Source: Tetrahymena thermophila SB210
Taxonomy: Eukaryota > Ciliophora > Oligohymenophorea > Hymenostomatida > Tetrahymenidae
Direction of reading: 5' to 3'
Assembly: GCF_000189635.1 (NCBI RefSeq)
Contig: NW_002476425.1
Coordinates: forward strand, 1 to 64,000
Length of the DNA stretch: 64,000 bases
Shown: positions 49,698-63,700 of the stretch, piece after piece
Position numbering within the stretch: position 1 is the stretch's first letter
Layout: every line of letters starts with the position of its first letter
Notes under the pieces: generated by a model
Seen by the model: only the letters and a program-made list of their open reading frames with translations
Databases searched by the model: none
What the model was told of the DNA's origin: nothing
Program-made: the position numbers and the translations under genes

Positions 49698-51916
49698 GAA
49701 ATAAAAAAATGGAAGGTATCATAATTTCCCACAAAAGAGATATATTGAATAAAATAATGAAAAGATCTTTTTTGCCAATCAATAATATTCTTCTTCATTA
49801 TTAATTAATCAATATTTCAATAATTTTTTCCATTTTCTATAGGAAGAATTTAAAGTAATTAAGAAAATTATTTCACAGTACTTAAGTATAATTTTAAAAT
49901 TAAAGCATATAATTAAGGTTTTTTATATTTCATGTTTTGCAAGAGATCCATTAACACTTATTTAATCTTCTTTATTCTTTCTATCCCAATTTTATTTCAA
50001 ATAAGCAAATTATTTAACTATTCATAAGTAAATAAAATTGATTTTTAAATATAATATACAGTCATAATATAAAAATGAGGATGATAGTTTATAGAAATAA
50101 ATAATATTTTACAAAAATAAGCAAGAATCGAATATTTCAAGATTAACTTTAAATTGTATGATTTATGAAATACAACAACATAATATATAAAATATAAATT
50201 ATAAATCTTTTTAGCATTATTTATTTTTTTTAAACTAGAAGCAAAAATAAATTTTGGTAAATAATATTTGATTGCTTATCGTTTAATTGATTTTGCATTT
50301 TAATAAATAAAACAAAAAAGTAATAAATGTCTATAAAAATTATTATAAACGAAATGATTAATCTCAATTCTTATTTAAATGTTTGATTATGTTTAATGGT
50401 TATGATTTATTTATTATTTAATTTAGAATACAATGTTTATGACTTATTTATTATTTAATTTTAAAATTCTGTTTAAGATTTAATTATACATACTGTTTAA
50501 GATTTAATGCAATACTTGTATTTATTTATGGTTAGAATTTAGTTAAAATTTAAAAAATGACATACATTTAGTTACGCAGACTATTATTTGTGATGTTATT
50601 TAGTGTAAAAAGAAGATTTATCTAAACTAATTAATAACTCTTTGATTTATCCATTTTAATTTAATAAATTAGTAAATATATTTTTACACTAATCAAGTGT
50701 TATTTGTAGAGGTTATTATCTTTTTTGCATTTATTAGTATTATTGCCATGTGTATTTACATAAATCGGATTATCTAATGTCATTAAATATTGTTAAACTT
50801 TTTAAATCTAATAATATTTTATTTTAGTTAAAAGTATGTTAATTATAACTATCTTAATCGAATTAAATCAAATGTTTCATTTATTAACAATTTTAAATTT
50901 TATTTATTTTATAGTAAACTAAAAGATTTTTATCATCATATTTTGATTAAAGTAAATAGTTAAATATATTACTTATTTTAGTATTATTAATAATGTTTAA
51001 ATCAATTATTTTACTTTCATAAGGTTAAAACAATGAATGCTTTAAAATTAGTTATGATTATTTTTGAGATATCATTAAATATAAAATCAAATTGATTTAT
51101 TTATCCCTGATTAAAATAATAAGGTAAAATCAAAATATAGGGTTGGTAATTGATTCTTTTTCTAAGGAAAGTATAAATAAAATATGTGACAGATAATAAA
51201 TAGACTATACAATAAAAATGTACTGAAATTATATATTTTAAAATTTTATGCTCAACTTTTCACAATTATCCTCCTTCATTCTCTATCAAAATATTTAGGG
51301 AAAATTTTTTTTAGCTCATAATTATCAGAGGAAGGATAAATGTAATAATATTTATTTGATTTTAACAAAATTAAAATAATTATTATTTCGTTAGTTTTTT
51401 TTGGTAATATAATTTGTTCATTTTAGTTTAATCATGTAGTTACTAAAAATTAAATGATATGATGTGGATTTATATAGTTAAATTTTAGCATTAATCACAA
51501 ATAAATATTCTTATAATTTTTGTATTTGATTAACTAAAAAATATTCAATCAATCATTTTTAATTTTGTAACAATTTTTATGCAAGAGAATTTTAAATTGA
51601 ATTAAATTTAAAATAAATTAAAGATTTTTTGGATAATGTTAAGTAAAGATATATATATGAATGGATGGAAGTGGTTTTTAATTATAAAATAAATATATAA
51701 TAATTACATAGATTTAATCTAAAATATAAATATTTTAATAAAGTTAGTTAGTTAGTTATATGTTTAGTTAATTTAAAATAATTTTTAAAATAGTTTCATT
51801 TTTTATATAATAAATAGTTGTTAAATGCTTTATCATTTTGTAATAAAATTTTTTAAATTAATGTTTATGTTTGAAAGATAGAGTTAGTTATGTTTTTTCA
51901 GTATGGAAAATTAATT
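49698..51916. other. 3' flank of tandem copy 2 and intergenic DNA
   Basis: The first 1.3 kb is homologous to the flank of copy 1. The remainder is AT-rich without a supportable frame. Confidence 0.55.
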
Positions 51917-54900
51917 TCAGTGTTGCTCTAGTCCTATTTATTTAAAATGTTGTTATTTTTTATTTGAATATTTTATTTTAATTCAAAAAATGTGTTTTAA
52001 TAAATAAAGAGAAAATAAATATTTTGAAAATAAGAAATTACTTATTTTTTTTTGAGGCCATGAACCAAAGAGTGTTTCATCAACATCATCATAAAAGTAG
52101 TCGTTGTAATATTTTTTTTCATGATTTATAGAGCAAAAAGATGTTTCATTGTTATTGGTTGTGCTCATGTTGGATTGGTTACTGTTTCTGAGTTCTCTTT
52201 GTTAGTTTATTGAGTTGTTCTCAATATAAGATTTTTCGCTAGCAAACGAGTCTGATTGAAATCCATTTTGGTTATTTTATGTTTGATTTTCAGAAATTAT
52301 TTTTTATTATTTGCTGCATTTATCGCTTTAGGCATAGATACTACAGTTGCTATCAAGTTCTTCGTTTGAATGAATTAGAATGTTATTCTTTTTTATTTCT
52401 ACCTAGTTTTGAGGATCTTATTTTGTTGTATTAGTTTCCTCGCTAATATTTTATTGGAGAGGTTATGAGTGTGCAGAATTGGATTGAGTTTAGATTAAGT
52501 AGCTATTCATAGAGTTGATATCGCCATGATAAGAGTGCCTAAAAAACTTGGATTAATTGCCTTCATTACTATTTAACACCAACTAAGAATAGTCTTGGCA
52601 GCTAGCAGAAAAAGTATGCCTATAATTTAAATCCATATGTGATTAGCAATTATATGAAAGATGATCCCAGTGAGTTTAAATATTGTCTAAGTTTTAGTCA
52701 GAAAATTATTCTATCTGTGTTTTTCCCTTAACATAATTAATATGGTTGTAATTTGATGGGGATTTTAAAGGTTTGTTTAAGGATAAATTTTATTAGTTGT
52801 TATTTTAATTTTAGCACTCTAAACTGCTGAGATGTTCTTCTTAGGGAATGAGTAATTCAGGGTATTTATTAATCTATAAGCAATTGTTATTGTTTAACTA
52901 ATCGTCATTTTTAGATATTCGAAAGTCATTTTTTTGACTTGAAATTTTATTTAAATTGATTTGATAGTCTTGATTGTTTTTGGAAACATTCCACCCATTT
53001 AAAATAGGATCCTAAATATTTTACTATTAAGCTATATTAGAATTGCTAATAGTGGAGTTTTGTAGTGAAATCAAGCAAGATTACTCAACATTTTAAAATA
53101 GCGATTTATTTTATTAAAAATGCAGTAAATTAAAGGGACTGCTTTAATAAAATTGATTCTCTTACTAATTAAGAGGATTATTAGTAAGATTTCTTTAAAT
53201 ATAAAGTTATTATTATTAATTTTAGTCAATTTATTTAATTTCGTGACTGTTCACATTGTTAAGTTTCTATATTTCTTGGAATTACTGTTGTTATTGTTAT
53301 TGCTGTTGCTTTAAAAATAGTTTCTAGTTATCTTGCTATTATTTATAATATGATTGTAACTATATCATAAAGGAAGCATTTGGTTCTGCTTACTGATATC
53401 TAGACTTGCAGTATTTCAAAGCTTAGTTCTCATTGATGTTTAGATTTTTTATAATATAAGCTATAACTACAGAAGGACTTCTCGATATTCCCTTTTAAAT
53501 AAAGAAACAATCTTTAAGAAGAATGTTTAGATTTTATTTTTTTAATTTAATGCTACGATTTAGATATTGAAAAAATCTTAAAAATATATTAGAAATTCTT
53601 TGAAAATTTTTTTGTTTGGTTTGGGACATTTAATTTTAAAAATATTGAATGTTCTTTTTATATTTTATTCTCACTTGCTAGTAATTTATTAACAGGAGTA
53701 AAATACTGCTTATTCTCGCTTTTGAAATATAATTATAAGTAAGAACGAAAAGCTATGAACTATTTTTAGAACACATTTTGCAAACTAAATAAAAGTTAAT
53801 TATATTTCTAAGAGTTAATTTTACTTAATAGATTTTTTAAAATTATTTTAATCATCCTTTTATACTTTTAGAGAGTAAAAAAATCTTTAAAATATGTTAA
53901 AAACTCTTTGAGAATATTTTGTTTGGTTTGGTACATTTTATTTTTAAAATTTTTGAATGCTCTTTTTATAGTTTTTTCTCAAGTACTAGTAATTGATTAA
54001 CAAGTGCAATTGAAATGCTAATTACTCATGCTTGAATATGAGTTAAAATCAAAAGCTAAAAACTATTTTTAGAACGTATTTGGATAATTAAATTATAGGT
54101 TAATTATATTTTTAAGTGCTTATCTCGCTTATTTAATTAAATAACTTTTATACTATCATTAATTATCCTTGCTTTTTAAATACATAAAATATGACTTCTT
54201 CAAAATGGAAATAAATGGCTAATGGTATATTCCTAAGAATGTACTTTTTAAAAGTTAATTATCAAAATGTATGCGTATTCAAATTTACCAGCTATTTATT
54301 AATGGAAATTTGTTTATATACAACAAATTCCTATCATTTATTTATTATTAGTTAAAGTAATACAATTAAATAAATAAATGATGATGATGATGATAAAACT
54401 GTAGCAAAATTATTTTATTTTTATGTAATTTTTTACTCGATAGCAGTGAATAAGTATTCGACCGTTTTGTCTTTATGACTTTTATATAAACTTAAAAATC
54501 GCATCAAGATTTTCTATCAAGTTGGCTTCCCATTCATCAAGAATTTCTACATTTAAGTACTAAATTTTGTTTCCAAAATTGTTTATACAATTTTATGGTG
54601 AACAGTTGATTATGTGAGTGATTTTGAAGAGCGTTAAGACTTGGAAATCCTGGGCTGTATTGTAGTCTATTTTTAATCAGAAAATATAAAAATCTACCTT
54701 ATTAACTGCATTAAAAAATTGTAAAAATGTTAGAATCTTTAAAAATTTAGTTGCATTTTCATAGCTACATAAAAAATTAGCACAAGTTTAAATATAATTT
54801 GCTTTTAATTTCTTCTTCTATTCTTTCCAACTATATATTGGGCTGAATAATTGAATTCAAGCGAGTTATTAAGTAATTCAACTCTGCTTTCAAATCAATT

Positions 54901-55742
54901 TTTTTATGGAAATAGTAAATAAATGAATGAATGATATTTGCAGGATTATCATTTTTCAAAGTTAATAAAATCATGCATTTTATTTTTTGTTATATGTTTG
55001 GTTGTTGAAATAATTTTTTTAAGCTTAGAAAATAAGGTGTGATTCTAATATGATGCAAATTTAGTTGAAAATCAGATTTACAAATAAATTTAAAAAATAT
55101 GAGGTTGTAAAGAGATTTTTAGAAGTGAAATTTGATTGTAATGTTTCGAATTTAAAAATAGTCTTTATTAGTATTAAGTTAGAAAATATTATAAATAGAA
55201 TTTATTTGATAGAAATTTTTCTACCAGCTAGCTAAAAAAATCATAAGTAGTAGAAAATATTAAAAGTCTATTCAAGTAAATAAGTATTTTGATAAATTTT
55301 GATTCCGCTAATTGGCTCATGATGGCCTCTCAAAAATTCTAAAAAGTTTTAATATTCAATCTCCTTGGATTAAAGGAAGAATAAAAACCTATAAAATTTG
55401 AGAGGATCTGCTGAGAAACACCTGGATGAGAATTCGAAAATGATAATTAGTGCTAATGAAGCGATATTATTTATTAGAGGCAAAAACCTCAGAAAAATTA
55501 AATTAAATAATATTTTTTTGGCAAGCAAAGAAATTTGTGTGCAAAATAGAAAGCAAGCTAGCAAAAATAATTAATAAATAACTATATTAAAAGCTTTAAA
55601 TTATCCAAAACAAGTGAAGGTAAAATTTACCTGAAAGGTAGACGTTGTCAATAATATTTGCGATATGGGTGTAGTTCTAGAGCTTGTTTTTATTTTAGGG
55701 TATTTTTATGTTAAGTAGCTGCTGCTTTTTCCTACTGCCCAT
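51917..55742 (-). CDS. Dual-specificity protein phosphatase with long Q/N-rich tail
   Basis: Four exons, 55631-55742, 54437-54666, 52042-53491 and 51917-51933, in consistent phase, give 602 residues. Residues about 20-165 form a dual-specificity phosphatase domain: I-I-D-N-V-Y-L-S, I-T-H-I-I-N-C-S, Y-L-N-V-E-I-L-D81 (general acid), the active site H111-C112-Y-R-G-I-S-R118-S-P, A-Y-I-I-K-N-L-N and A-E-P-N. Such enzymes dephosphorylate Ser/Thr and Tyr, often on MAP kinases. Intron 2, 945 bp, splits the active-site loop between R114 and G115. The rest (about 170-600) is a Gln/Asn/Ser-rich tail with a polyglutamine run near 190 and is probably disordered. The 17-nt last exon is the weakest junction; without it the tail would read on. 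Confidence 0.87.
53566..54115. repeat. Direct repeat inside phosphatase intron 2, period about 307 bp
   Basis: The block tgtttggtttgg at about 53613 recurs at about 53920, with similarity through ctatttttagaac (53757 and 54063) and on to the ttaattatatttcta/ttaag block. The duplicated DNA is wholly intronic. Confidence 0.75.
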
Positions 55743-57866
55743 AAAGCAACCACGTTTTAGCTAGCTATATATTTATTTTCTTTCTTTATTTTTTTACTTT
55801 TTGTTTAATTGTTTTTGCTTGTTTTTATATCTTCTTTCTTTTCGTTGCTTAATTAACTAATTTCTTTCTTTCTTTTGCTTTTCTAATTAATTTATAATCT
55901 TTTCAATGATCCTTCAGATGAGTTATTTCTCTAGGTCTTTATAATTTAATTTAATAATATTTTTTATAAACCTTACCATCGCCTTTCTTCTTATGTTCTT
56001 CAAAAAATTTACTTTTGATTTTAATCATATTTTAAGTAAAATTTTTAACTTTCTATCTAACAAAATAAGCCCACTTATCATTCATTTGTTATAAAAAATA
56101 CAACTTTAGCGCATTCATTCACAAATGTATACTTTCCTATTAATATTCATTTTTATCATTGTTTTATTACTTATTCGATTGTAATTACAGAAACTAACCA
56201 TCCAGTCAGCATTATTTTATTTGTTTACTGTCAACTTTATGTTCTATTTTAATTTTGGCATGTATTTATAGTATAAACTGTTTCATTAATTCCATATTTT
56301 TTCACTAATTTCTATTTATTTTCATTCAATTTTACATGTCATTTTTTCTTGGTAATTTAGAATTTTCATGAGCCCTTTTTTGATTTAGTTTAAGTTAGGC
56401 TTTATTTATTTAATTGATTGGGTTTTACAGACTTTCATTAATTGATTGTTTAAATGCTTTCAATTTCTAAATAATTCCCAGTAAACTAACTCTGCTTTTT
56501 ATCTATTTTTGCACAAACTTAATTCAAATAAACTGTGGATTTCCTTTTTTTGTATAAAATTTTTATTTCTTGTTTAGACAATCATTTTTTTTAAACAAGT
56601 AAATATATAGATATATAATATAAAAGTTCATTGATTATTAACTTAACTAGTAAAATTATAATTAATATATATACTTGGTTTGAATTTATTGATAAAAGAT
56701 CGTCATATCTTATTTTAAATTTTTACTAATTTGGACAAAAATATGTTTAAGATATTTATGACCTACCCACTCTTTAAAAACTTTTTATAAGTTTTCGATA
56801 GTTTTATTTTCATTTCCTTTAATTTGTTTTCTTTGCTAGTATTCTATTAAAATAATCTTATTAACTTAATTACTCATTGAAATTTGATATAAATAAATTC
56901 AAATAAAGCGAGCATCCTTACTTCTAAATTTTACTTTTTAATTTGAAGAGTTTTCTATTTTTAGCACTTACTAATCTACAAAGTTAGATTTTTATATAGA
57001 GTAGTCAATTTATTAATTAATTAATATTTATTTCCTTTCATCCTCTATAATATATTGATGCTCTCTTTTAATTATTGATTAATTAATTAGAATATTTACT
57101 GGAATCATCAAATGAATAAATTTAAGAAATTAAAATTAATGAACAAACAAATAATAATAAAAAAATAGTAGATCAGTTGCTTAATTTTTTTGCTCAAATC
57201 CAGCTATTTTTGATAAAAACCCCGAAATCTCAATATGATGTATTCAATAAAGCTTAAGATTAAATCTAATATGATCAAATATTTATTTTATTTATTCAAA
57301 TTATTAATAATTAATAATATGATTTAGAATTTCTACCTAATTTTCAATAGTAAATATTTAACCAAATAAAATGAAAAAATTTACATTTTAGTTTTTGCAA
57401 TTATTTATTTAATTATGTTAACATGAAATAAAAATTATTTGATTTTAAATTAAACAAAAAGATGTTTTTATTTAAAAATTGATAATATTGTGATTAAATA
57501 TTTTTTTAATTTAAAAATTAAATTAATTTTAAATTAATATTTTTTAAATTAATTTAAAAAGCATTTTAAAATCAAGTCAAAAATATTATAATATATTAAA
57601 ACTTTTAAAAATATTAAAGAACTTACTAAAATTTAGTTTTAATAAAATAATTTAAAATAAATCAACTAAAAATGAATTATTAATTTAAAGAATATCAATG
57701 GATATAATAAAAAGAAATAAATGTAATGAAAGATTAATTGATTGATATTTTGCTTATTTGGATATTGAAAAGTTTCAGTTGATTATAATCAATAGGTCAT
57801 TTTTGCTTGGGTCTTTGATCTTTATAAAAAATTGCTTATCTTTTTATAAATTAAATTTGATAAATT
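55743..57866. other. Divergent intergenic region
   Basis: Between the phosphatase (-) and the next gene (+). Pyrimidine-rich sequence (about 55760-55900, many ttctttctttc blocks) lies just upstream of the phosphatase start. No supportable gene. Confidence 0.5.
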
Positions 57867-60123
57867 ATGTCAACAGATTTACAAGTTTTTTTACCAAAAT
57901 TTAGAAATAAGCAGCAGTATAAATGCATTATAGAAAGGTCTTTCAACGAAGCCATAGAGGATGCTACAAATAATTCTTAGTCACCTTAGAATAAATTTAG
58001 ATAAGGACTTATTGATGTGGTTACTCCCCATAAGGAATTGGATTTATTCCTCGCATAGGACATCATAGCTATAAAACCGCAATCAGGAACGGCTCTCCAA
58101 ATGCGGAGAATTAATGATATAAAAAGCAGAGTTTCTAGCTGCTATGCTTCAAGATAAATCTCACCTTCGAAAATAATAGATAGCAGCTATACTAATAATA
58201 GTTTAACAAGCAATCAATACTTCCATAAAAATAAAATTTATTAGAATTACAAGTATAAATCAGTAGCTGATGACTTTGATAGAAATCTACTAAATAATAC
58301 TTGCGACATTGTCAAAAGTCAAAAAGTTAAAAATAAAATAAAAGACTTCTAGTTTTAATTATATCATAAAAAGCATTAGCCTCTTTTTGAGCTATCTGAA
58401 GAAAATATCAATTTTTTGGCAGCTAGAGACCCTATACAATTTAATTTTTAGCAATCTCAACTGCAATCAGAATAGTAAAGCATTTAGAAATAGGAGGATC
58501 ACTAAGAAGCGTTTGAATAAAATTTTGAACCAGCAAATCAAGTTTTGATAACAGAAACTGATGAATCTTCTAAATTTCTTGACAAAGCACTCATAAAAAC
58601 TATGAAAAATTCTTTAGATTCATTTAGGTTTTAAAATAAAAGGAGTAAAAGTGAGCTCAGGGGCAAAGCTACTACTCTTTAGAGCACAATAAAAACAGAA
58701 AGAAATGACTTGAATAATTCTATAAATACGATAAATAATGAATTAGAAAGCTCAAGAAACTCTATAAATTTTAAATACAAAAACAATCAGCCAAACTAGC
58801 TTTTACCACCAATATTTTCTCTAGAATAATTTTCTGGCAACATAGATTAACTCCATTCCTACGCTAAAATGGCAAATAAGGGTAAAATTTGCACAGAAAA
58901 CTTCATCTAAAAAGGGATCCCTTCTTCTTACCCTGCTGTACATGTTATGTCTCCTAAATTTACTACATCTAATTCTCCTTCTCCATCTCAAAGTAAAATA
59001 TTAACAAATAAATCAGCTTATTTATTTTTGTTAAAATAGAAACTCATTTTTTTATTTAAATGTGATTAAATATAATAAGAGTGTAAGACAGAAAGTAACT
59101 ATCGAACAAGATCTTCATCAATCAGTGGCACTAACTTTATTAAAAAGAATGATAGTAACTAAAGGATGATGATGATCACAAGTCCAAATGTAGAGACAGA
59201 AGAAAGCACGCTGAAATTAGATTCACTAATATAGCAATAAAGAGTTAGAAATGTACAAGATATATCTAACAAGGTTTAAAGTTAACTTGAATTTAATTCG
59301 AATGAAATAAAATAAGCTATGGACTCAATAAGAAAACACTTTTGGGGATCTACTATTAAAGATTAACACTATATAAAGCTAAGCTAAGATTAGCTATTCT
59401 ATGAATTTCTGTAGTTTTGTTAAATTTCACACAAAGTTCTTGAGATGCACAGACAAAATTTAATCTAATTACCTACAGACCTAAAAAAGAACCAGCTAAA
59501 GTTAATGGATCTCATAAAAGAGACAGGTAAAAACATATTTTAAAAAGATTTTAAAATAAAATGAAATTAATGTTTTAAATGTTTAAAGATAAAACAATCC
59601 TACTAGAAGTTATGTAAGAAGCCTTTCCTGTTTTAAAAGAAAACATAAACTCTATCAAATAAAGAATCTTAGAAGCACTAAATTTTAAACTCCCAAAATA
59701 AATAGACAAATCCACTTTTTATACTATTGGTTGGGAGGGTTTTCAAAATTTTATATAGATAGCAGTAACCAAAAAAGCAAATTTATCAGAAATAGCAAAT
59801 TTTATAGTTAAAGTAAATTATTTTGTTTGATGAAAAAATATTTATTCTTTGATATAAAATAGTTCTTTAATCCTTAACAGCACAAATATATTTAAGTTGA
59901 TGACTTTATTAGTACCCTAAAAACAGTAAGCAGTAAAGTAGATAAATATGTAGACTAAAAAAGCAAAAAAACCATTTTCTCAGCTTTTGAATAGAATTTT
60001 AAGCTACTTGGTATCGTAGTACCTGGAGTTTCAGTTTTTAAATCAAGTTAACTAAGAGTCATTATAATGGAAAATAAAGTTAACCATAATGAATTAATTG
60101 ACCTAATCTTTGAGAGTTTTTGA
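57867..60123 (+). CDS. Orphan Ser/Asn/Gln-rich protein, four exons
   Basis: Exons 57867-58992, 59080-59526, 59589-59812 and 59863-60123 give 685 residues in consistent phase. The first intron (87 bp) is a multiple of three without TGA, so retention cannot be excluded; its A/T content favours splicing. No family recognised. Residues 1-370 are mostly disordered, with scattered blocks such as L-Q-V-F-L-P-K-F and F-L-D-K-A-L-I-K-T-M. The C-terminal 280 residues look globular and helical (L-F-Y-E-F-L-Q-F-C, I-G-W-E-G-F-Q-N-F-I, Y-I-Q-V-D-D-F-I-S-T-L), with an arrangement that vaguely recalls paired EF-hand folds without calcium ligands. Could be a cytoskeletal or ciliary component; not assignable from sequence. 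Confidence 0.75.
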
Positions 60124-60732
60124 AATAATTTCAAAAAAATATATTAAAAAATTATTAAATTAATTAAAAATATCAAATAAAACCTACTAATAAATTAAAT
60201 AAATAAATAAATGTACATAATTTTATTTTCAACAAAATAACAAAATTTTACTAATAAAAATGAATGAAAATATATCATTTTTTAAATAATTAATTAGCTA
60301 ACAAATCATAGATATTGAAACTTAATATTACCATAAAAAGCTTAATTTGTATTCAAAAGCATAAATTTATTTAATCATTTATGTTGTATTAAATAATAAA
60401 AATTTTCAAGCTTTTTAAGCATTCATACATTATAATCTATTTATTTAACATTTTTATAAATAAAATTTTAAAATAACTTTTTCTTTCATTTCAATAAATA
60501 TAAATTAAATCTGATAGTTTGATAAGAATTTAAATGATTATTATGAATTTCATTGGTAATTTTTATGGATAAAGTTAATAGATAATTAATTACAATTTAA
60601 TTAATAAAAAAATAAAAGGATTATTTGAAAACACTTTTATTTTAATAAATTTAAATTAAATAGCAGAAAAGAACCTAAATTTTCATCCAAAGATATAAAA
60701 AAAAGAAAAAAAAAGTCATTATAAAGGATAAT
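60124..60732. other. Intergenic, AT-rich
   Basis: Separates two genes on the same strand. No frame, no recognised motif. Confidence 0.6.
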
Positions 60733-63700
60733 ATGGAAATACTTAATAGCAGAAATTCTTAAAAACTCTCAGAGTAGGAGATATTTTTGCTAGATAACTA
60801 TAAAAAATGTCCTTTGCATCCTTCTAGATAGCTTATTTTTATTAGCATAGAAGCTGATCAAAAGCATTGCTTAAAATGTGCTGATTGCATTTCATTTCAA
60901 TTCAGCAAAAATACAATTCCTTTAATTAGCTTAATTGAGAGTAAAAAAAATACCATTTTCAAAGGTTGGCCTATTTTAGATGACTAACAAATATACTAGT
61001 AACTGATTGAAGTCTCTTCAAAAGAGTCTTTTGTAGAAGAATCTCAAAAAAAAATTTATAAATTTTTTAAAGAGCTTCGTTCTAGCATTGACTTTGCCAT
61101 CCAATAAAAAGAGTTAGAAATGCTTTAGCAAGCTGAATTTATGTGGGACAATAATCTAAAAATAATTGAAGAGTATAATATACATTCATGCAAATAAGAA
61201 TTAAAAGATATCATCTTAAATAAATTTCATAATTTTGAAGAATTGAATGAATTAATTAAAGATATTATTTGCAAAACAATTAAAAACTAAGATATTTTAA
61301 AATAAAAAATAAATGATTAGCTCTCCACTTTAAATAACTAACAAAATCACATCAACTTATCAATACCCAGTTAAATTAAGGACTGTATCCTAAAATATAT
61401 TAGAGATATAGATCTCTTTGTTATTAAATAATTTGAGGATGTTTAAAATAAAAAAATCTTACAGAATTTAAATTTTTATAAAAATGATTTGAATAAAATT
61501 CAACCATAAAACATGACTGCGAGTTAAATAATAGTGAAATTAATTAACAACAAATTCAATTTTTGCTCAGAAGAATTGATTTAAAAATTGAATTTTATTA
61601 TAGCTAGTTTAGCTAATTACATAGACAATTTCCAAATTAAAGACAGCATTAATTAAGAGCTGCTCAATTTGGATAAATTACCATAAAATTCTCTTTAAAA
61701 TATTTCAGATTTGATTAAATTTGAACTTGAAGTAAAAGTTTAATCTAAAATTTGTTCAATTTTATATAAATATCAAACAATATTAAATTTTATTTATGAA
61801 TTAATTAATAAAATAAAAGGAAATAAATTTACAAGCAAGAAATGACTTATCAAAACACACCTTAGAAAATCTTAATAGGATTATTTAAAATTTGTAATTC
61901 AAGGTAATTTTTTTTGAATTATTTTAATGTTTTGTTATTTCCATGCATTTTTTAGATTGAATAAAACAAAAAATGTGAACAATCATAACCTATAAAGCTC
62001 AAAAAAATAGAAGATCTAAAAAGCTATAATACCAATAAATTTGTTGAAATGGATTTAAGGTAAATTAGCTTAGCTTTATTTATTTATTATTTGTTTTGTT
62101 GAATAAATACTTCAAACAATTTTCATATTGTTTTTAATGAACTTATTTTAATTATTTTTAAATAGAATTTTTTTAATTTTAATCAAGTAAATAATACTTA
62201 AAAATAAAAAAATGTTTTTTTATTTAGATTATATAAAAATTTATTTTCTGTTTTATTAATTGATGAGCATTTATTTATTTATTTCAATTAAATTTAAAAC
62301 CTTATCAAATAATATATGATCTGAATATTAAAAATGGTAAAAAATAACTAAATAAATAAATATTCTAAAATATAAATCAATTTACTTTAAACTGCTTTAA
62401 AATAGTTAATTTTATACTACATTAAAACAGTTAACTTAATGGAAGTGATTTAGGATAAGATTAAGCAAATGAATTTGAAAAAAACCTAGAAAAATGTGAA
62501 AATCTAACTAACTTCTCTATTAACTTAAGGTATTAATCATTCTATTTGTTTATCTTTTTAAATTAATAATGAATTAATTAGCTAATTAATTTCTAATTAA
62601 ATTATTCATAATTTAAATAAAATTAAAAGCAATCCCAACATCTAAAAAGAATAAATAGTCAGTTTATTAAAGAGTTTAACAAAGTTAAAATAAATTCAGT
62701 CTTTAAAAATTGACTTAAGGTAAATTAATAATTTTTTATTAAATAAATTTTTAAAATGTGAGGGGGGAGGGGTTATAAGAATAATTTTTAATTCTCAGCT
62801 ATTATTTTGTTCAAAACATTTTTAAAAATGATTTTTTATTTGACTGGTTAATTTATTTTTGGATTCATAATATTTATTATATTTTTAATAAATTTTTAAA
62901 TTAGTTAAAATAAAATTGGGGACTCTATTTAATCTCTATAACAAAGTTTAGTAGTTTTGCAAAAAATTAACTAACTGGATATAAATTTGTTGTAAAAATC
63001 AAATATAATTAATAATACTATAAAATTAATATTTATAATCTAGGAGTAATAGTTTAGAATAAGAACAAGCCTTGAATATTGCAAAAATATTTGAAAAACT
63101 TCAAAATATTTCAAATCTCTCTTTAAATTTAAGGTAATTAATTCATTTATTTTTATCTATTTTAAAATTTAAGAATACTATTTCTTTCTTTCTTTTGCAA
63201 ATTAATTTAATTTAATAATAAAAGCTAAAATAATATTGGAACAGAAGGTGTTAAAAGCATAACACTTGGTTTAGAAAAATTGAGTGATTTAACATAATTG
63301 AAATTATACTTATAGTAAAAATTTCATGAATATTACGTTAGAAAATAATTATTTATGAATATTTAGATCAAACAAAATCAGTGCCGAAGGTGCTAAGTAT
63401 ATATCTATGAGTCTATAAAAAAATTATAATTTAGTATCTTTGAGTCTCAATTTATAGTACTCAAAATAATTTATAATTTAATGATTTATAATAAATTAAA
63501 TATTTTTTACAGGTAAAACCATCTGTTATAAGAAGGAGCAAAATATATTGGGATCAGTTTAGAGAAGTGCCAAAATTTGACTCAATTAAATCTTAATCTA
63601 TCGTAATTCAATTAACTGTGATTATCAAAAATTAAATTAAAATTTTATATTTGCAAGGTAAAATAATATCCAAGCAGAAGGAGCTAAGTATATAGCTATG

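Larger units (their letters stand above)
45600..51000. repeat. Tandem duplication, about 2.98-kb unit, two copies
   Basis: The orphan gene and its 3' flank occur twice. Anchor points in the flank, for example gtcataatat at 47081 and 50061, are 2980 bp apart, and the shared block around aatcaagtgttattt (about 47715 and 50690) lies near the far end. Scattered indels show the copies are not recent. Confidence 0.8.

Noticed and set aside
55370-55564. Minus-strand 64-codon frame
   Set aside because: Lies wholly inside the first intron of the phosphatase gene (54667-55630) and fits none of its phases.
60733-61844. A separate zinc/coiled-coil gene ending at the TGA 61842-61844
   Set aside because: A GT/AG intron at 61732-61819 removes that region and joins, in phase, to exons leading into the leucine-rich repeats. 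The read-through part is A/T-rich like other introns. An isoform using the TGA cannot be excluded.
62762-62774. Telomere or chromosome-end signal
   Set aside because: Only one ggggtt unit is present and it lies inside an intron of a continuing gene; no array of repeats.
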